Source: Pseudomonadales bacterium
GTDB lineage: Bacteria > Pseudomonadota > Gammaproteobacteria > Pseudomonadales > Ketobacteraceae
Direction of reading: 5' to 3'
Length of the DNA stretch: 64,000 nucleotides
Assembly: GCA_020062665.1 (NCBI GenBank)
Contig: JAGUVW010000008.1
Span: 62,001-126,000, forward strand
The notes beneath the pieces are model-generated. The model searched no databases, was not told the origin of the DNA, and saw only the letters and a list, made by a program, of their open reading frames with translations. Made by a program: the position numbers and the translations under genes. This document shows positions 27,782 to 37,033 of this stretch, piece by piece; the stretch's first letter is position 1, and every line of letters starts with the position of its first letter.

Positions 27782-28252
27782 TCACTCGCAAGCTTCGGCT
27801 GCTTCCAGCACCTCTTCCACGTGACCATTCACGCGAACCTTGCGCCATTCCTTGCGCAGAATGCCTTTGGAGTCGATCAAAAAGGTGCTGCGTTCTACGC
27901 CGGGGATCTGCTTGCCATACATGTTGATGGGCTGAATCACCTCGAACATCCGGCACAGATAGGAGTCGGTGTCAGAAATCAGTTCGAAGGGCAGGCTGTA
28001 TTCCGCCTTGAACTGCTCGTGGGACTTGAGGGTGTCCTTGGATACGCCGAACACCAGAGTCTTGGCCTTTTTGAAGTCCTCGTGGAACTCCTTGAAGTCC
28101 AGTCCTTCGGTGGTGCAGCCGGGGGTGTTGTCCTTGGGGTAAAAATAGAGGACGACTTTCCAGCCCTGCAGCCGGGAAAGCACGATGTCTTTGTTGTTGG
28201 TTGCCTGTGCTGCGAAATCTGGAACCGGTTTGCCTGTTTCTACGGTTGCCAT
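27782..28252 (-). CDS. bcp: Bcp/AhpC-family peroxiredoxin (PrxQ type)
   Basis: A 156-residue cytosolic peroxidase. The active site is DNTPGCTTEGLDF, with the peroxidatic Cys in TPGCT. In E. coli Bcp a second Cys five residues on forms the resolving disulfide; this protein has Leu/Asp-containing GLDFK there instead, so it is a 1-Cys or atypical 2-Cys enzyme. Other Cys are in YLCRMF and the C-terminal EACE. The gene lies between gcvR and convergent perM. Confidence 0.92.
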   Translation of the reverse strand: MATVETGKPVPDFAAQATNNKDIVLSRLQGWKVVLYFYPKDNTPGCTTEGLDFKEFHEDFKKAKTLVFGVSKDTLKSHEQFKAEYSLPFELISDTDSYLCRMFEVIQPINMYGKQIPGVERSTFLIDSKGILRKEWRKVRVNGHVEEVLEAAEACE

Positions 28253-28307
28253 TGACTCCTCCTAAGCCCGTCTTTTCTTTTTGTGGGTGGGTGTGCGTTA
28301 CTCGCCA

Positions 28308-28835
28308 TTAGCGGCGGGGTTCAATCGTTGCGTCGAGATTGCGTTCATCACAGAAGGCAATGAAGGCGTCTTTCAGTCCGGCGATGGTCACAGTGCCCGG
28401 AATGTTCACCGTCATTTCCAGGGAGAACATCGGTGTGCCCGTGTGGGCTGCAGCATAGGCGCCGGTTTCCATTTCTTCGATGTTCATGTCCCGCGAGCTG
28501 AAGAATCCGGCAATTTCGGTCACGATGCCTGGATGGTCGATGGCAACCACTTCGATCCGGTAGGGGCGGGAACTGGCGCCAGCCTTGCGAGGCTGAGTGC
28601 GCTTCAGGATAGTAGTCAGGCCCAGGCGGTCGGCAGTGGCGTTCAGCGCGGCCGATGCGGACTCGATGGCGTCAGGCTGGCCGCTGATCATCATCAGCAG
28701 GGCGAACTCGCCGCCCAGCACCGTCATTCGGGTGTCGAGAATATTGCACTGGTTCTGGGTCGCCACTTTGGAAAGTGCGTTGATGATGCCCGGCTTGTCC
28801 TCGCCAATGGCGGATATGACCAGATATTCCTGCAT
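28308..28835 (-). CDS. gcvR: Glycine cleavage system transcriptional repressor GcvR-like (ACT-ACT)
   Basis: A 175-residue protein made of two ACT domains: residues about 5-75 (ISAIGEDKPGIINALSKVA) and 90-170 (VEVVAIDHPGIVTEIAGFF). The order and the xPGI motifs match GcvR, which binds glycine and regulates GcvA. The start MQEYLVISAIG at 28833-28835 fits the family; a longer in-frame ATG was not used. It is transcribed towards bcp with a 55-base gap; gcvR-bcp adjacency upstream of dapA is known from Pseudomonas relatives. Confidence 0.88.
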   Translation of the reverse strand: MQEYLVISAIGEDKPGIINALSKVATQNQCNILDTRMTVLGGEFALLMMISGQPDAIESASAALNATADRLGLTTILKRTQPRKAGASSRPYRIEVVAIDHPGIVTEIAGFFSSRDMNIEEMETGAYAAAHTGTPMFSLEMTVNIPGTVTIAGLKDAFIAFCDERNLDATIEPRR

Positions 28836-29104
28836 TCTTTTTGTCCTGTGTGCCGCCCGGAATCCAAAAAATCCCTGCCCTGATGGAACCAAAAACGGCG
28901 CTTGAGTGACCAAAATTAGGCTTGGAATGAGTTTAGCATCGGTATCTGGGAACAACTAGCTGAAAATGCTACGAATATTGAGAAGATTGCCGCGCGCTTG
29001 CCGAGTATGTGCCAGACGTGCCCCAAACCCCTTGCCAGCTTGTTATTACCCTGGTGCATCAGTACCATAGCCGTTTGCCTGAATGGGTGGAGACCTACTT
29101 GAAC
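28836..29104. other. Divergent intergenic region between gcvR and dapA
   Basis: 269 bases; no hidden gene or strong hairpin noticed. The in-frame extension of dapA to 29009 lacks family similarity. Must hold promoters for gcvR-bcp (minus) and dapA-bamC (plus). Confidence 0.4.
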
Positions 29105-29980
29105 ATGATAACAGGAAGCATTGTGGCGTTGGTGACGCCAATGCACGCGGATGACAGCATCGATTGGGATGCCCTGGCGCATTTGATCGACTGGCATATT
29201 GACCAGGGTACCAGCGCCATCGTGGCAGTGGGTACGACCGGGGAGTCCGCCACGCTGGACGTGGATGAACACTGTGATGTGATCCGTTTTTCCGTGGAGC
29301 GGGCCGGTGGCCGCATTCCCATCATCGCTGGCACCGGTGCCAACAGCACTCGCGAAGCCATCGACCTGACCCGCGAAGCCAAATCAGTCGGCGCTGATGC
29401 CTGTCTGCTGGTGACACCCTACTACAACAAGCCCACCCAGGAAGGCCTCTATCGTCACCACATGGCCATCGCCGACGCAGTGGCCATTCCCCAGATGCTG
29501 TACAACGTTCCAGGTCGCACTGCTTGCGACATGCAACCGGAAACCGTTGCCCGTCTGTGTACCCACCCCAATATCGTGGCTATTAAGGAAGCCACCGGCG
29601 ATCTGAATCGTGGCCGCAGGATTCTGGAGCTCTGTGGTGACAACATCGTGCTCTACTCCGGTGACGATGCCACTGCGATGGATCTGATTCTGCTGGGTGC
29701 CAAGGGTAATATTTCCGTCACCGCCAACGTGGCGCCGCGAGCCATGGCCGACATGTGTGCGGCAGCGTTGGCCGGCAATCGTGCCCGCGCAGCCGCCATC
29801 AACGAGCCCCTCCAGGATCTGCACAAGGATCTGTTCCTCGAAGCTAATCCCATCCCCGTAAAATGGGCGCTGCATCGGATGGGTCTGATCGGGCCGGGCA
29901 TTCGCCTGCCGCTGACCCCGCTGTCCGACAAATTTCATCAGCCCGTGGAGTCCGCGCTGCAGAAAGCGGGTCTGCTCTGA
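29105..29980 (+). CDS. dapA: 4-hydroxy-tetrahydrodipicolinate synthase
   Basis: A 291-residue TIM-barrel lyase making the first committed intermediate of lysine/diaminopimelate synthesis from pyruvate and aspartate semialdehyde. [13 protein letters not shown] is the family N-terminus; GTTGESATL binds pyruvate, [10 protein letters not shown] carries the catalytic Tyr, and VAIKEATGD the Schiff-base Lys near residue 160. It is 20 bases upstream of bamC, an established gene pair. Confidence 0.97.
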   Translation: MITGSIVALVTPMHADDSIDWDALAHLIDWHIDQGTSAIVAVGTTGESATLDVDEHCDVIRFSVERAGGRIPIIAGTGANSTREAIDLTREAKSVGADACLLVTPYYNKPTQEGLYRHHMAIADAVAIPQMLYNVPGRTACDMQPETVARLCTHPNIVAIKEATGDLNRGRRILELCGDNIVLYSGDDATAMDLILLGAKGNISVTANVAPRAMADMCAAALAGNRARAAAINEPLQDLHKDLFLEANPIPVKWALHRMGLIGPGIRLPLTPLSDKFHQPVESALQKAGLL

Positions 29981-30000
29981 TCCTGCCGGTGGAGAAACCG

Positions 30001-31062
30001 ATGCAATCATTTCGACTGATAGCCCTGGTTCCGCTTTGTCTGGGTCTGATGGGGTGTTCCTATCTGTTTGGCGAGGAAGGTCATTTTCGCGAACGGGCCA
30101 TGGACTACAAGCGCGCTGACAGCATTGCGCCCCTGAGCGTTCCCGACGACATGCAGAGCAAAGAGCTCAAGCAACGCTATCCCATTCCCGCCGTGGGCAA
30201 GGGTAATTTCTATGTCCCCAAGGACAGCGACGATCTGCCCAAGCCGCAGGCGCTGGTGAATGTGAACGAGGATGCCGGGGTGGAATTGCGCGGGGATGAT
30301 GATCGCCACTGGCTGGTGGTGAATCAGCCGGCAGATAGACTCTGGCCGCAGGTGAAGGAGTTTCTGGTGTCCAACGGCTTGATGGTGGACGTCGAGAATG
30401 CTGACCAGGGTGTGATGGAAACCCGCTGGCTGAAGCCGCGTCCGCGCGAGGAAGAGCAAGGGTTCTGGGCCGGTGTCTGGGATTTTTTTTCCTGGGGTGA
30501 GGACAATGTCCGCGAACGTTTCCGGCTGACGTTCAAGCCCGAGGCGGGTGGCACAGTCATCGACATCAATCATGTGCAGACGCGCAAGGGTGAGGACGCG
30601 TTGCCCCAGGCGGCCGACGTCGATTGGTCGGACGAGCCCGAAGATCCTGAGCTGGTACTGATCCTCTACAACGAGTTGCTGGATTTTCTGGGTGAGGGCG
30701 GACGCCGGGTAGGCTTCTCGGTACTGTCGCAGGATCTGACCGCGTTGCCCAAGTTCGTGATGACCTGGGATGGCAATGGCTACCCGGTGTTGGTGATCAA
30801 CCAGGATTTCAATCGTGCGTGGCAGGATGTCGGTCTTGCGCTGAGCAAGGCGCGCATCGAGGTGGAGGATCTCGATCGCAGTCTGGGCATTTACTACCTG
30901 CGCAAGAATGATCCATCCGACGATGAAGAAAAGCCGTTGCAGTTGCGAGTGGCCCGTTCTGAAAGCGGCATCCAGGTGTCGGTGCAGTATGACGATGACA
31001 CGCTTGCACCCAAGGAGGAATCTGCCGCGGTGCTCAACCGTCTGCGCGAGGGACTGGAATAA
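30001..31062 (+). CDS. bamC: Outer-membrane assembly lipoprotein BamC
   Basis: A 353-residue lipoprotein: signal peptide, lipobox LMGC (Cys near residue 16), an unstructured N-terminal region that contacts BamD, then two helix-grip domains (about 95-215 and 225-345) with motifs such as VEDLDRSLGIYYL. Start at 30001 is the first residue with a proper signal; an in-frame extension to 29863 overlaps dapA. BamC (NlpB) follows dapA as in E. coli and Pseudomonas. Confidence 0.92.
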   Translation: MQSFRLIALVPLCLGLMGCSYLFGEEGHFRERAMDYKRADSIAPLSVPDDMQSKELKQRYPIPAVGKGNFYVPKDSDDLPKPQALVNVNEDAGVELRGDDDRHWLVVNQPADRLWPQVKEFLVSNGLMVDVENADQGVMETRWLKPRPREEEQGFWAGVWDFFSWGEDNVRERFRLTFKPEAGGTVIDINHVQTRKGEDALPQAADVDWSDEPEDPELVLILYNELLDFLGEGGRRVGFSVLSQDLTALPKFVMTWDGNGYPVLVINQDFNRAWQDVGLALSKARIEVEDLDRSLGIYYLRKNDPSDDEEKPLQLRVARSESGIQVSVQYDDDTLAPKEESAAVLNRLREGLE

Positions 31063-31896
31063 GTGCGCTTTGCCTCCATTGGCAGTGGCAGCCAGGGCAA
31101 TGGCACGCTGATTGACAATGGCGGTGAAGGAACGCTACTGCTGGATTGCGGATTTTCCGCTCGGGAAGCCCGCAATCGCATCGCAGAAAAATCCCTGCTG
31201 CCGGCTGATCTGGCGGGCATTCTGGTAACCCACGAGCATGGCGATCACAGCAAGGGGGTGGCGACACTAGCCAATTCCTTGCGTCTTCCCGTCCATTGCA
31301 CCTGGGGTACCTACCAGTCCGCGCTGATGGGGCGGCTCGACGAGGCACTGTTTCATCGCATTGATGCAGATAGTGTTTTTTCCCTGGCGGGCCTCGACAT
31401 TCAGTCTGTGGCAGTTCCCCACGACGCTCGTGAACCCTGTCAGTTTGTGTTTTCATCTTCCCGATTTCGTCTGGGTATTCTCACCGATGTGGGCTCGTTC
31501 AACCGTGCCATGGTGGCGGCATATCAGGCCTGTGACGGGCTGATGCTCGAGTGCAATCACGACTTGCGCATGCTGGCCGATGGGCCTTATCCTGCGCAGC
31601 TCAAACGCCGGGTGGCCGGACATTTCGGTCACCTCAACAACCAGCAGGCAGCGGACTTTCTTCGGCAGGTTGCCCATCCGCGATTGCAATGTCTGATCGC
31701 AACCCACATCAGCCAGAAGAACAATACCCGGGCGCTGGCCATCGACGCGCTGCAGCAGGCGCAGGCCGGCGGGGATTTCGCCATTCAGGCAGCCAGTCAG
31801 GACAACGGCTTCGACTGGATTACGCTCCAGCCTCGCTCCAATGCGATTTTGTCATCATCCGCTGAGCGGCAACTGGCGCTGGATCTGGAAACTTGA
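31063..31896 (+). CDS. Metallo-beta-lactamase-fold hydrolase, YycJ-like
   Basis: A 277-residue cytosolic protein starting at GTG immediately after the bamC stop (TAAGTG). VRFASIGSGSQGNGT and LLDCGFSAREA are typical of the YycJ/WalJ-like family, and THEHGDHSKG is the HxHxDH metal motif; further ligands are in LTDVGS and ECNHD. Family members act as exonucleases or hydrolases of unknown substrate. Its position between bamC and purC is common in gammaproteobacteria. Confidence 0.88.
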   Translation: MRFASIGSGSQGNGTLIDNGGEGTLLLDCGFSAREARNRIAEKSLLPADLAGILVTHEHGDHSKGVATLANSLRLPVHCTWGTYQSALMGRLDEALFHRIDADSVFSLAGLDIQSVAVPHDAREPCQFVFSSSRFRLGILTDVGSFNRAMVAAYQACDGLMLECNHDLRMLADGPYPAQLKRRVAGHFGHLNNQQAADFLRQVAHPRLQCLIATHISQKNNTRALAIDALQQAQAGGDFAIQAASQDNGFDWITLQPRSNAILSSSAERQLALDLET

Positions 31897-31932
31897 ACAG
31901 TTAACAAGCACGACTCCGAAAGGTGAAGAGAG

Positions 31933-32646
31933 ATGGAAAAGCGCGAAGAGCTTTACAAAGGTAAAGCCAAGTCGGTGTACAAGACTGACGATCCGAACGT
32001 TTACGTAATGCTGTATCGCAATGACACCTCTGCCTTTGACGGCAAGAAAGTCGAGCAGCTGGATCGCAAGGGCATGGTGAACAACAAATTCAATGCTTTC
32101 ATCATGCAGAAGCTGGAAGCGGCCGGCATCGAAACCCACTTCATCAAACTGCAGAATGACACCGAGTCGCTGGTGAGGAAGTTGCAGATGCTTCCGCTGG
32201 AGTGTGTGGTGCGCAACATTTCCGCCGGCAGCATCTGCAGACGTCTGGGTGTGCAGGAAGGCCTGGATCTGAACCCGCCCACGTTCGAATTCTTCCTGAA
32301 GAATGATGCCCTGGGTGATCCCATGGTGAACGAATACCATATCCGCAGCTTTGGCTGGGCTGACCCTGCTCACGTGGAACGGATGAAGGAACTCACCTTC
32401 AAGGTGAACGAAGTGCTGAAGCAGCTGTTCCTGGATGCCGGCATGCTGCTGGTGGACTACAAGCTGGAATTCGGATTGTATGAAGGCCGCGTGATGCTGG
32501 GCGATGAATTCACCCCGGATGGATGCCGCTTGTGGGACAAGGACACCCGCAAGAAGCTGGACAAGGATCGCTTCCGCCAGGGCCTGGGGAGCGTGGTGGA
32601 ATCCTACGAGGAAGTAGGACATCGCCTGGGCGTCAAATTCGACTGA
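31933..32646 (+). CDS. purC: SAICAR synthase PurC
   Basis: A 237-residue ATP-grasp enzyme that joins aspartate to CAIR in purine synthesis. Motifs: YKGKAKSVY at the start, [15 protein letters not shown], and [20 protein letters not shown] near residue 180. Length equals E. coli PurC. AAGAGA upstream acts as ribosome site. Terminator at 32667-32697. Confidence 0.98.
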   Translation: MEKREELYKGKAKSVYKTDDPNVYVMLYRNDTSAFDGKKVEQLDRKGMVNNKFNAFIMQKLEAAGIETHFIKLQNDTESLVRKLQMLPLECVVRNISAGSICRRLGVQEGLDLNPPTFEFFLKNDALGDPMVNEYHIRSFGWADPAHVERMKELTFKVNEVLKQLFLDAGMLLVDYKLEFGLYEGRVMLGDEFTPDGCRLWDKDTRKKLDKDRFRQGLGSVVESYEEVGHRLGVKFD

Positions 32647-32666
32647 TCGACTCCGCCGCGAATGCC

Positions 32667-32697
32667 AAAAAGCCGCTCCTGCCGGGGCGGCTTTTTT
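32667..32697 (+). terminator. Terminator after purC
   Basis: AAAA plus a 6-bp GC stem (32671-32676 with 32687-32692) and following T-run of six; it also gives a T-run on the minus strand for the convergent beta-barrel gene. Confidence 0.88.
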
Positions 32698-32706
32698 GTT
32701 GTGGGC

Positions 32707-33471
32707 TCAAAAGCTGAAAACCACTGCCGCATAGTTTCCATCCATGGTGACATCGGCTTCCAGATCCTCGATGTCGTCCGCATCCAGCTGCATTTTGCGG
32801 TAGCCCACCTCAAGACCAAGGCCGAATTTGAACAGATACCCTACCTTGGCCCACAAATCGTAGAAATTCGTTCCGTCGTAGCCTGCCCAGTTGATGTCGC
32901 CCGCCACGTACAAGCCGCTCAGCGGTAAATCGATCTGCCCCTTGGCATACAGCAGTGGCGTGGTGAATTCCATGTCCAGCACCGCAGTCACGCGGGTGTT
33001 GAAATAGGTAGCCTGGGACTGGATGCCGCCGTCGAACTTCCGGGCCGTAATGCCCAGATCCAGGTTCAGCCAGTTGTCCAGCACTTCGTAGTACAGCGTC
33101 AGATCCAGGTGGCTCAGATCCAGTTCGTTCATCACTTGGGAGCCGGCGGGAAAGATTACGCCATCGAACACGATGTTGCGGCTCAGCCGTGAAGCTGAGG
33201 ACTGTTCCATTTCGGTTCGGGCCACTTTCAGATTCGGCAGAATGGGGATGCCATGCTCGATGCCGATGTACCAGTAGGTACCCGCATCACCGGACAGATT
33301 CAGATCCTCTTCCAGATCGATCGTTGTGCCGTTGTCGTTGAGATCGCGGAATGTGCCGGAGGTGTCAAAGTCGATGCTGCCGCCGCCTGCATAAATGCCC
33401 AGCAGCGTGCTGGCCTGGAGCGGGGCGGACAGCAATGCAAACAGCATGATGATCAGTGTGTGCGTTTTCAT
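32707..33471 (-). CDS. TIGR04219-type outer-membrane beta-barrel protein
   Basis: A 254-residue protein with a signal peptide (TLIIMLFALLSAPLQA) and alternating hydrophobic/aromatic strands ending in AAVVFSF, a terminal Phe as in many barrels. It resembles the TIGR04219 family of small outer-membrane proteins. DWLKF-like inner motifs include NLDLGITARKFDGG and YEVLDNWLNLDLG. The start at MKTHTL 33469-33471 gives the signal; an ATG 30 bases upstream was not used. Function unknown. Confidence 0.82.
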   Translation of the reverse strand: MKTHTLIIMLFALLSAPLQASTLLGIYAGGGSIDFDTSGTFRDLNDNGTTIDLEEDLNLSGDAGTYWYIGIEHGIPILPNLKVARTEMEQSSASRLSRNIVFDGVIFPAGSQVMNELDLSHLDLTLYYEVLDNWLNLDLGITARKFDGGIQSQATYFNTRVTAVLDMEFTTPLLYAKGQIDLPLSGLYVAGDINWAGYDGTNFYDLWAKVGYLFKFGLGLEVGYRKMQLDADDIEDLEADVTMDGNYAAVVFSF

Positions 33472-33600
33472 ATCGAATCCCTGATGGTCGTGCGTGGACA
33501 ATCCGTCGATTCAATTAAAGCACAGATGTTGATGGAGGGCGGGAAGAGCACCGATTTGCGCGCCCGCTGCGAAACGTGGCGCCGCAAATCGGGTGAGCGG

Positions 33601-34035
33601 TCAGGCGTAGGATTTGGCGAGTTTGTGCAGTCCGCTGCTGATCACTTTTTCCAGCACGGTTTTCAGCAAAAAGCCGGTGAAGGGAATACCCAGTTTCATG
33701 TCGAACTGGATGGTGTAGTGCAGGTGGGTTTTGCCGTTGCTTTCGCTGAACACCATGCGGCCCAGATGATTCTTGATGGGGCTGCCTTTGGTAACGGTGT
33801 ACTCGATCAGTTTGTTGGGCTCGAAGCCGGTGACGGTTTCCTCGAAATCCGCCAGCGGAACAGGTGTCAGCCGGCGCACGGAGCCAATCCCGTTCACATT
33901 GCCCTTGCCATCTTTGATCCGCTTCACTTTGGCGCCGAGCACTTTGCCCATCTTTTCATGGTCGGACAGTTCAGCAAAAACGGTACTTACCGGCGCGTTG
34001 AAGGTCTCGTTCATCTGGATAAAATTTTTCGCCAT
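33601..34035 (-). CDS. SRPBCC (START-like) family protein
   Basis: A 144-residue lone lipid-binding-like domain: NFIQMNETFNAPVSTVFAEL is the usual N-terminal start, and the C-terminal helix LKTVLEKVISSGLHKLAKS closes the cavity. Such proteins bind hydrophobic ligands or act as cyclases; the exact role is unknown. It lies 28 bases after the saccharopine-dehydrogenase-like gene on the same strand, so the two may act on the same lipid. Confidence 0.85.
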   Translation of the reverse strand: MAKNFIQMNETFNAPVSTVFAELSDHEKMGKVLGAKVKRIKDGKGNVNGIGSVRRLTPVPLADFEETVTGFEPNKLIEYTVTKGSPIKNHLGRMVFSESNGKTHLHYTIQFDMKLGIPFTGFLLKTVLEKVISSGLHKLAKSYA

Positions 34036-34063
34036 ATCGAACTCCTGGTCAGTTATATCAACA

Positions 34064-35287
34064 TCAAATGGTTCTGAACTGGATGCCGGCTTTTTGCAGG
34101 CGGGCGATCAGCGCTTCGCCCATCGCTGTGCCGGTGGTGACGATGCCGTATGCCTCTGGCAGATTCTTGTCCAGCGCGAGGCAGAGTGCGGATTCCGCCA
34201 GCATCTTCGCGGTTTCACCGTAACCGGGGTCACCTCCGCTCACTTCGGTCCAGACGTGCAGGCCGTCCGCTTCACCGGTGAAATGCACCTTGAACCAGGA
34301 CTTCTGCCGCTGCGACGGGCTGGGTCCCTGGCCGGGATCTTTCACCTTGAGCAGTTTTTCCTTGCCGAACTCAAATTGCGAAAGCACGACCAGGGCGCCG
34401 GCACCCGCGATGCCGGCCAGTCCCTTGGGCAGACTGCGCGTGAGAATGTAATGGCCGTAGGCAAAATCCGGCCCGTATTCCTTGCGACCACTGGCGGTGC
34501 GTTTCACCACCTGCGGATCGATGGAGGGAAATGGAATCGCCCACGACGTATAGGATTTGCAGTACTTGATGATAGGACTCAGCACGCGGGTGCGACGGCG
34601 ATCGGTGGGGCGGGTCTTGGCCTGCTGCTGCCACACCTTGCGCTTTTTGCCATATTCCCGCAGGCGGGAAAACTGGGTGATGGCAGAATGCCAGGTGCCG
34701 CCGGAAAACGTGCCTTCCGCCTGGATGAAACCTTCGATCTTGACCGGCACCTTGCCGGCACGCTCCGGCCCCAGCAACTGGTTGAGCTGCTGCAGCGTAT
34801 ACAGCGCTCCCAGATCGTGTGGAATGCTGTCGAATCCACAGGCGTTGACGATCTTGACGTGTTTTTCCTCGGCTTTCGTCTGGTAGTCGTGAATCAGTCC
34901 ATCGACGAATTCCGGTTCGCCGGTGAGATCCACGTAATGGGTGCCGGCTTCGATGCAGGCTTTCACCAGCGGTTCACCGTAGTTCAGATACGGGCCGACG
35001 GTGGTGATCACTACGCTGGATTGTTCCGCCATGCGTTTGAGACTGTCGTAGTCCTGCGTGTCGGCCACGACAATGCTGACGTCCGCCTGTGGATTCAGCG
35101 CGATTACTGCGCGTTTGCATTCTTCCAGCTTTGCACTGTTGCGTCCGGCGATCGCCCACTTCAGGTGCGGGCTGTCGCTGCAGGTGGCCAGATACTCCGC
35201 AGTGATTCGCCCCGTAAACCCGGTGGCACCGAAAAGCGTGACGTGAAAAGGCCGTGCGGCGGCCTTTGGCGCCTTCGATTTGCTCAT
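34064..35287 (-). CDS. Saccharopine dehydrogenase-like oxidoreductase (enoyl reductase type)
   Basis: A 407-residue protein with N-terminal NAD(P)-binding GATGFTGRITAEYL motif, the form seen in Rv2449c/Rv2953-like trans-acting enoyl reductases rather than lysine-pathway enzymes. VVADTQDYDSLKRMA and TVGPYLNYGEPLVKACIEAG are typical. It most likely reduces a lipid or acyl intermediate. It is divergent from the CBS-domain gene across a 355-base gap and followed closely by the SRPBCC gene. Confidence 0.85.
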   Translation of the reverse strand: MSKSKAPKAAARPFHVTLFGATGFTGRITAEYLATCSDSPHLKWAIAGRNSAKLEECKRAVIALNPQADVSIVVADTQDYDSLKRMAEQSSVVITTVGPYLNYGEPLVKACIEAGTHYVDLTGEPEFVDGLIHDYQTKAEEKHVKIVNACGFDSIPHDLGALYTLQQLNQLLGPERAGKVPVKIEGFIQAEGTFSGGTWHSAITQFSRLREYGKKRKVWQQQAKTRPTDRRRTRVLSPIIKYCKSYTSWAIPFPSIDPQVVKRTASGRKEYGPDFAYGHYILTRSLPKGLAGIAGAGALVVLSQFEFGKEKLLKVKDPGQGPSPSQRQKSWFKVHFTGEADGLHVWTEVSGGDPGYGETAKMLAESALCLALDKNLPEAYGIVTTGTAMGEALIARLQKAGIQFRTI

Positions 35288-35642
35288 TGTTTTCCCCTGT
35301 AAGCCAGTAAGTCACTGAAAAGTTGAGGCGGTAGAGTAAGCCGGATGAATTACAACTTTCAACCGCTTCCTGTGAAGAGAATAGCAGTGTTCCCAAAGCG
35401 ATTTTGCCGCGATAGAAAAAATCAACGGACAGCATATAAATGATTCATTTTATTGCAATGTGCGCTGCGATTAGTGTGTGGAGCAGGTTGTTGTCATCCG
35501 CCAGGTAGGGTTGCCGATGGCGCCAAAATAGTTGTGTACGGCGATAACCTGTGCGAAGGTTGGGAATGAGCGGAGCCGTCAGTACCCTCAGGATCCAACA
35601 ACGATATGACAAGGAATTGGATTGCCTGACTCAGGAGGGCAT
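35288..35642. other. Intergenic region of 355 bases, divergent
   Basis: No gene is supported here; base composition is more AT-rich than neighbours in the centre (35400-35460). No clear paired promoter boxes or terminator seen. Confidence 0.35.
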
Positions 35643-36080
35643 ATGGTTGAAAAGACAGTGGTAGTTCGTGACTGCATGAGTCGCAAGGTCGTCAGCTTCG
35701 ATGTGAGCGACGATGTGGGCGATATTGTCGCGGTTTTGCTGGAGCACAAGATCACCGGCGCGCCGGTTCTGAATGCGGACAAGCAGGTCATCGGTTTTAT
35801 TTCGGAACAGGATTGCATCAAGGAAATGCTCAATACGGCGTTCTATTGTGATCTGACGGCTACCGCCGCAGACATCATGAAGACCAACGTGGTGACAGTG
35901 GATCCCTATATGCCGATATCCGAGCTGGCAGAACAGCTCAACACCAACAAACCGAAAGTGTATCCGGTGGTGGAAGAAGGCAAGCTGGTGGGTATCATCA
36001 GTCGTTCTGACGTGCTGCAGGCGCTTTACGATGCCAGCGTCCGTTGCCATCACCTGACCGATAAAAAAATCGCCATCTGA
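35643..36080 (+). CDS. Two-CBS-domain protein
   Basis: A 145-residue protein composed of a tandem pair of CBS domains: VVVRDCMSRKVVSFDVSDD starts the first and MKTNVVTVDPYMPISELAE the second; KLVGIISRSDVLQAL is a typical CBS strand-helix unit. CBS pairs bind adenosyl ligands and regulate partners. There is no fused enzyme. A perfect AGGAGG lies six bases before the start (35632-35637). Partner unknown. Confidence 0.92.
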   Translation: MVEKTVVVRDCMSRKVVSFDVSDDVGDIVAVLLEHKITGAPVLNADKQVIGFISEQDCIKEMLNTAFYCDLTATAADIMKTNVVTVDPYMPISELAEQLNTNKPKVYPVVEEGKLVGIISRSDVLQALYDASVRCHHLTDKKIAI

Positions 36081-36096
36081 CTCTGTCTGCGTCCCA

Positions 36097-36121
36097 GCGA
36101 CCGTCACTGACGGGCGGTCGC
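36097..36121 (+). terminator. Possible weak terminator after the CBS gene
   Basis: Seven-bp stem 36097-36103 with 36115-36121 and an 11-base loop, 17 bases after the stop; no long T-run. Confidence 0.35.
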
Positions 36122-36203
36122 GGTTGTGCCTGCTTCTGTTTTCCTTATACTGCGACGCACGCGGCCGACTTGGGTCGCGGGTTCTTCATTTGCGTCGGTT
36201 ATC

Positions 36204-36860
36204 ATGTCCACGATCTCTGTTCCCCATATCCTTGATAACGCCATCGTCAGGCCTCGCTCGCTTCCGCTGGTGCCGGAGTTGCAGCTCTACCTGATGACGG
36301 ATCACTATCCCACGCATTCCCTGCAGCGGGATGAGTATGCGCGCCTTATGCAGAAGCCACCTTACTGGGCGTTCTGCTGGGGTGGTGGTCAGGCACTGGC
36401 GCGCTGGATACTGGACAATCCGCAGCAGGTGGCGGGCAGGGCGGTGGTGGATTTCGGCGCCGGTTCAGCCGTGGCGGGGATCGCGGCAGCCCGTAGTGGC
36501 GCAGCCTCCGTTCAGGCGATCGACATCGATTCCGATGCGCTGCAGGTGAGCCTGCTCAATGCTGCCCTGAACGGTGTGCAGTTGACGGTGGCGGATCACA
36601 TCGAAGAATCCCGTGCGTCCCTGCTGCTGGCGGCGGACGTGGGATACGAAGATGCCGGGTTTGCCGCTGTCGTCCATCATATCGAGTCTGGTGGTCAGGC
36701 CATTGTCGCGGAATCCCGCCTGCGCAACCTGCACGAACGGTTTCCAGCGCTGGTGCTGCAGGCCCGTTTTCATGTGCGCACTTTTCCGGATCTGGAGGAG
36801 TCCGGGATGTTTGACGACGTGCACATTTACACCACGGCCTTGAACACAAAAATCCTTTAA
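36204..36860 (+). CDS. Class I SAM-dependent methyltransferase, PrmA/METTL-like
   Basis: A 218-residue protein with a SAM-binding motif VVDFGAGSAVAGIAAA near residue 82 and IDIDSDALQVSLLNA next. The upstream PPYWAFCWGGGQALARW motif resembles the N-terminal region of electron-transfer flavoprotein beta-subunit lysine methyltransferase and nicotinamide methyltransferase-like proteins. Substrate unproven. The start was chosen at 36204 (MSTISVPHILDN), where the domain begins. Confidence 0.85.
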   Translation: MSTISVPHILDNAIVRPRSLPLVPELQLYLMTDHYPTHSLQRDEYARLMQKPPYWAFCWGGGQALARWILDNPQQVAGRAVVDFGAGSAVAGIAAARSGAASVQAIDIDSDALQVSLLNAALNGVQLTVADHIEESRASLLLAADVGYEDAGFAAVVHHIESGGQAIVAESRLRNLHERFPALVLQARFHVRTFPDLEESGMFDDVHIYTTALNTKIL

Positions 36861-37033
36861 ATTCCAGTCGTTACAAAGCAAAACAAAACTACACACAATC
36901 CACGCAGGATCCTCACTTATTAAATGAGGGGCGTCTGCTATATTCGTTTTGGCCTGAATTTACACAATTTATGTCGATTCCTTCGTGCTGGATTACCAGC
37001 ACTCATCATCCAAACCAGGTGGAGTTAGCCTGA

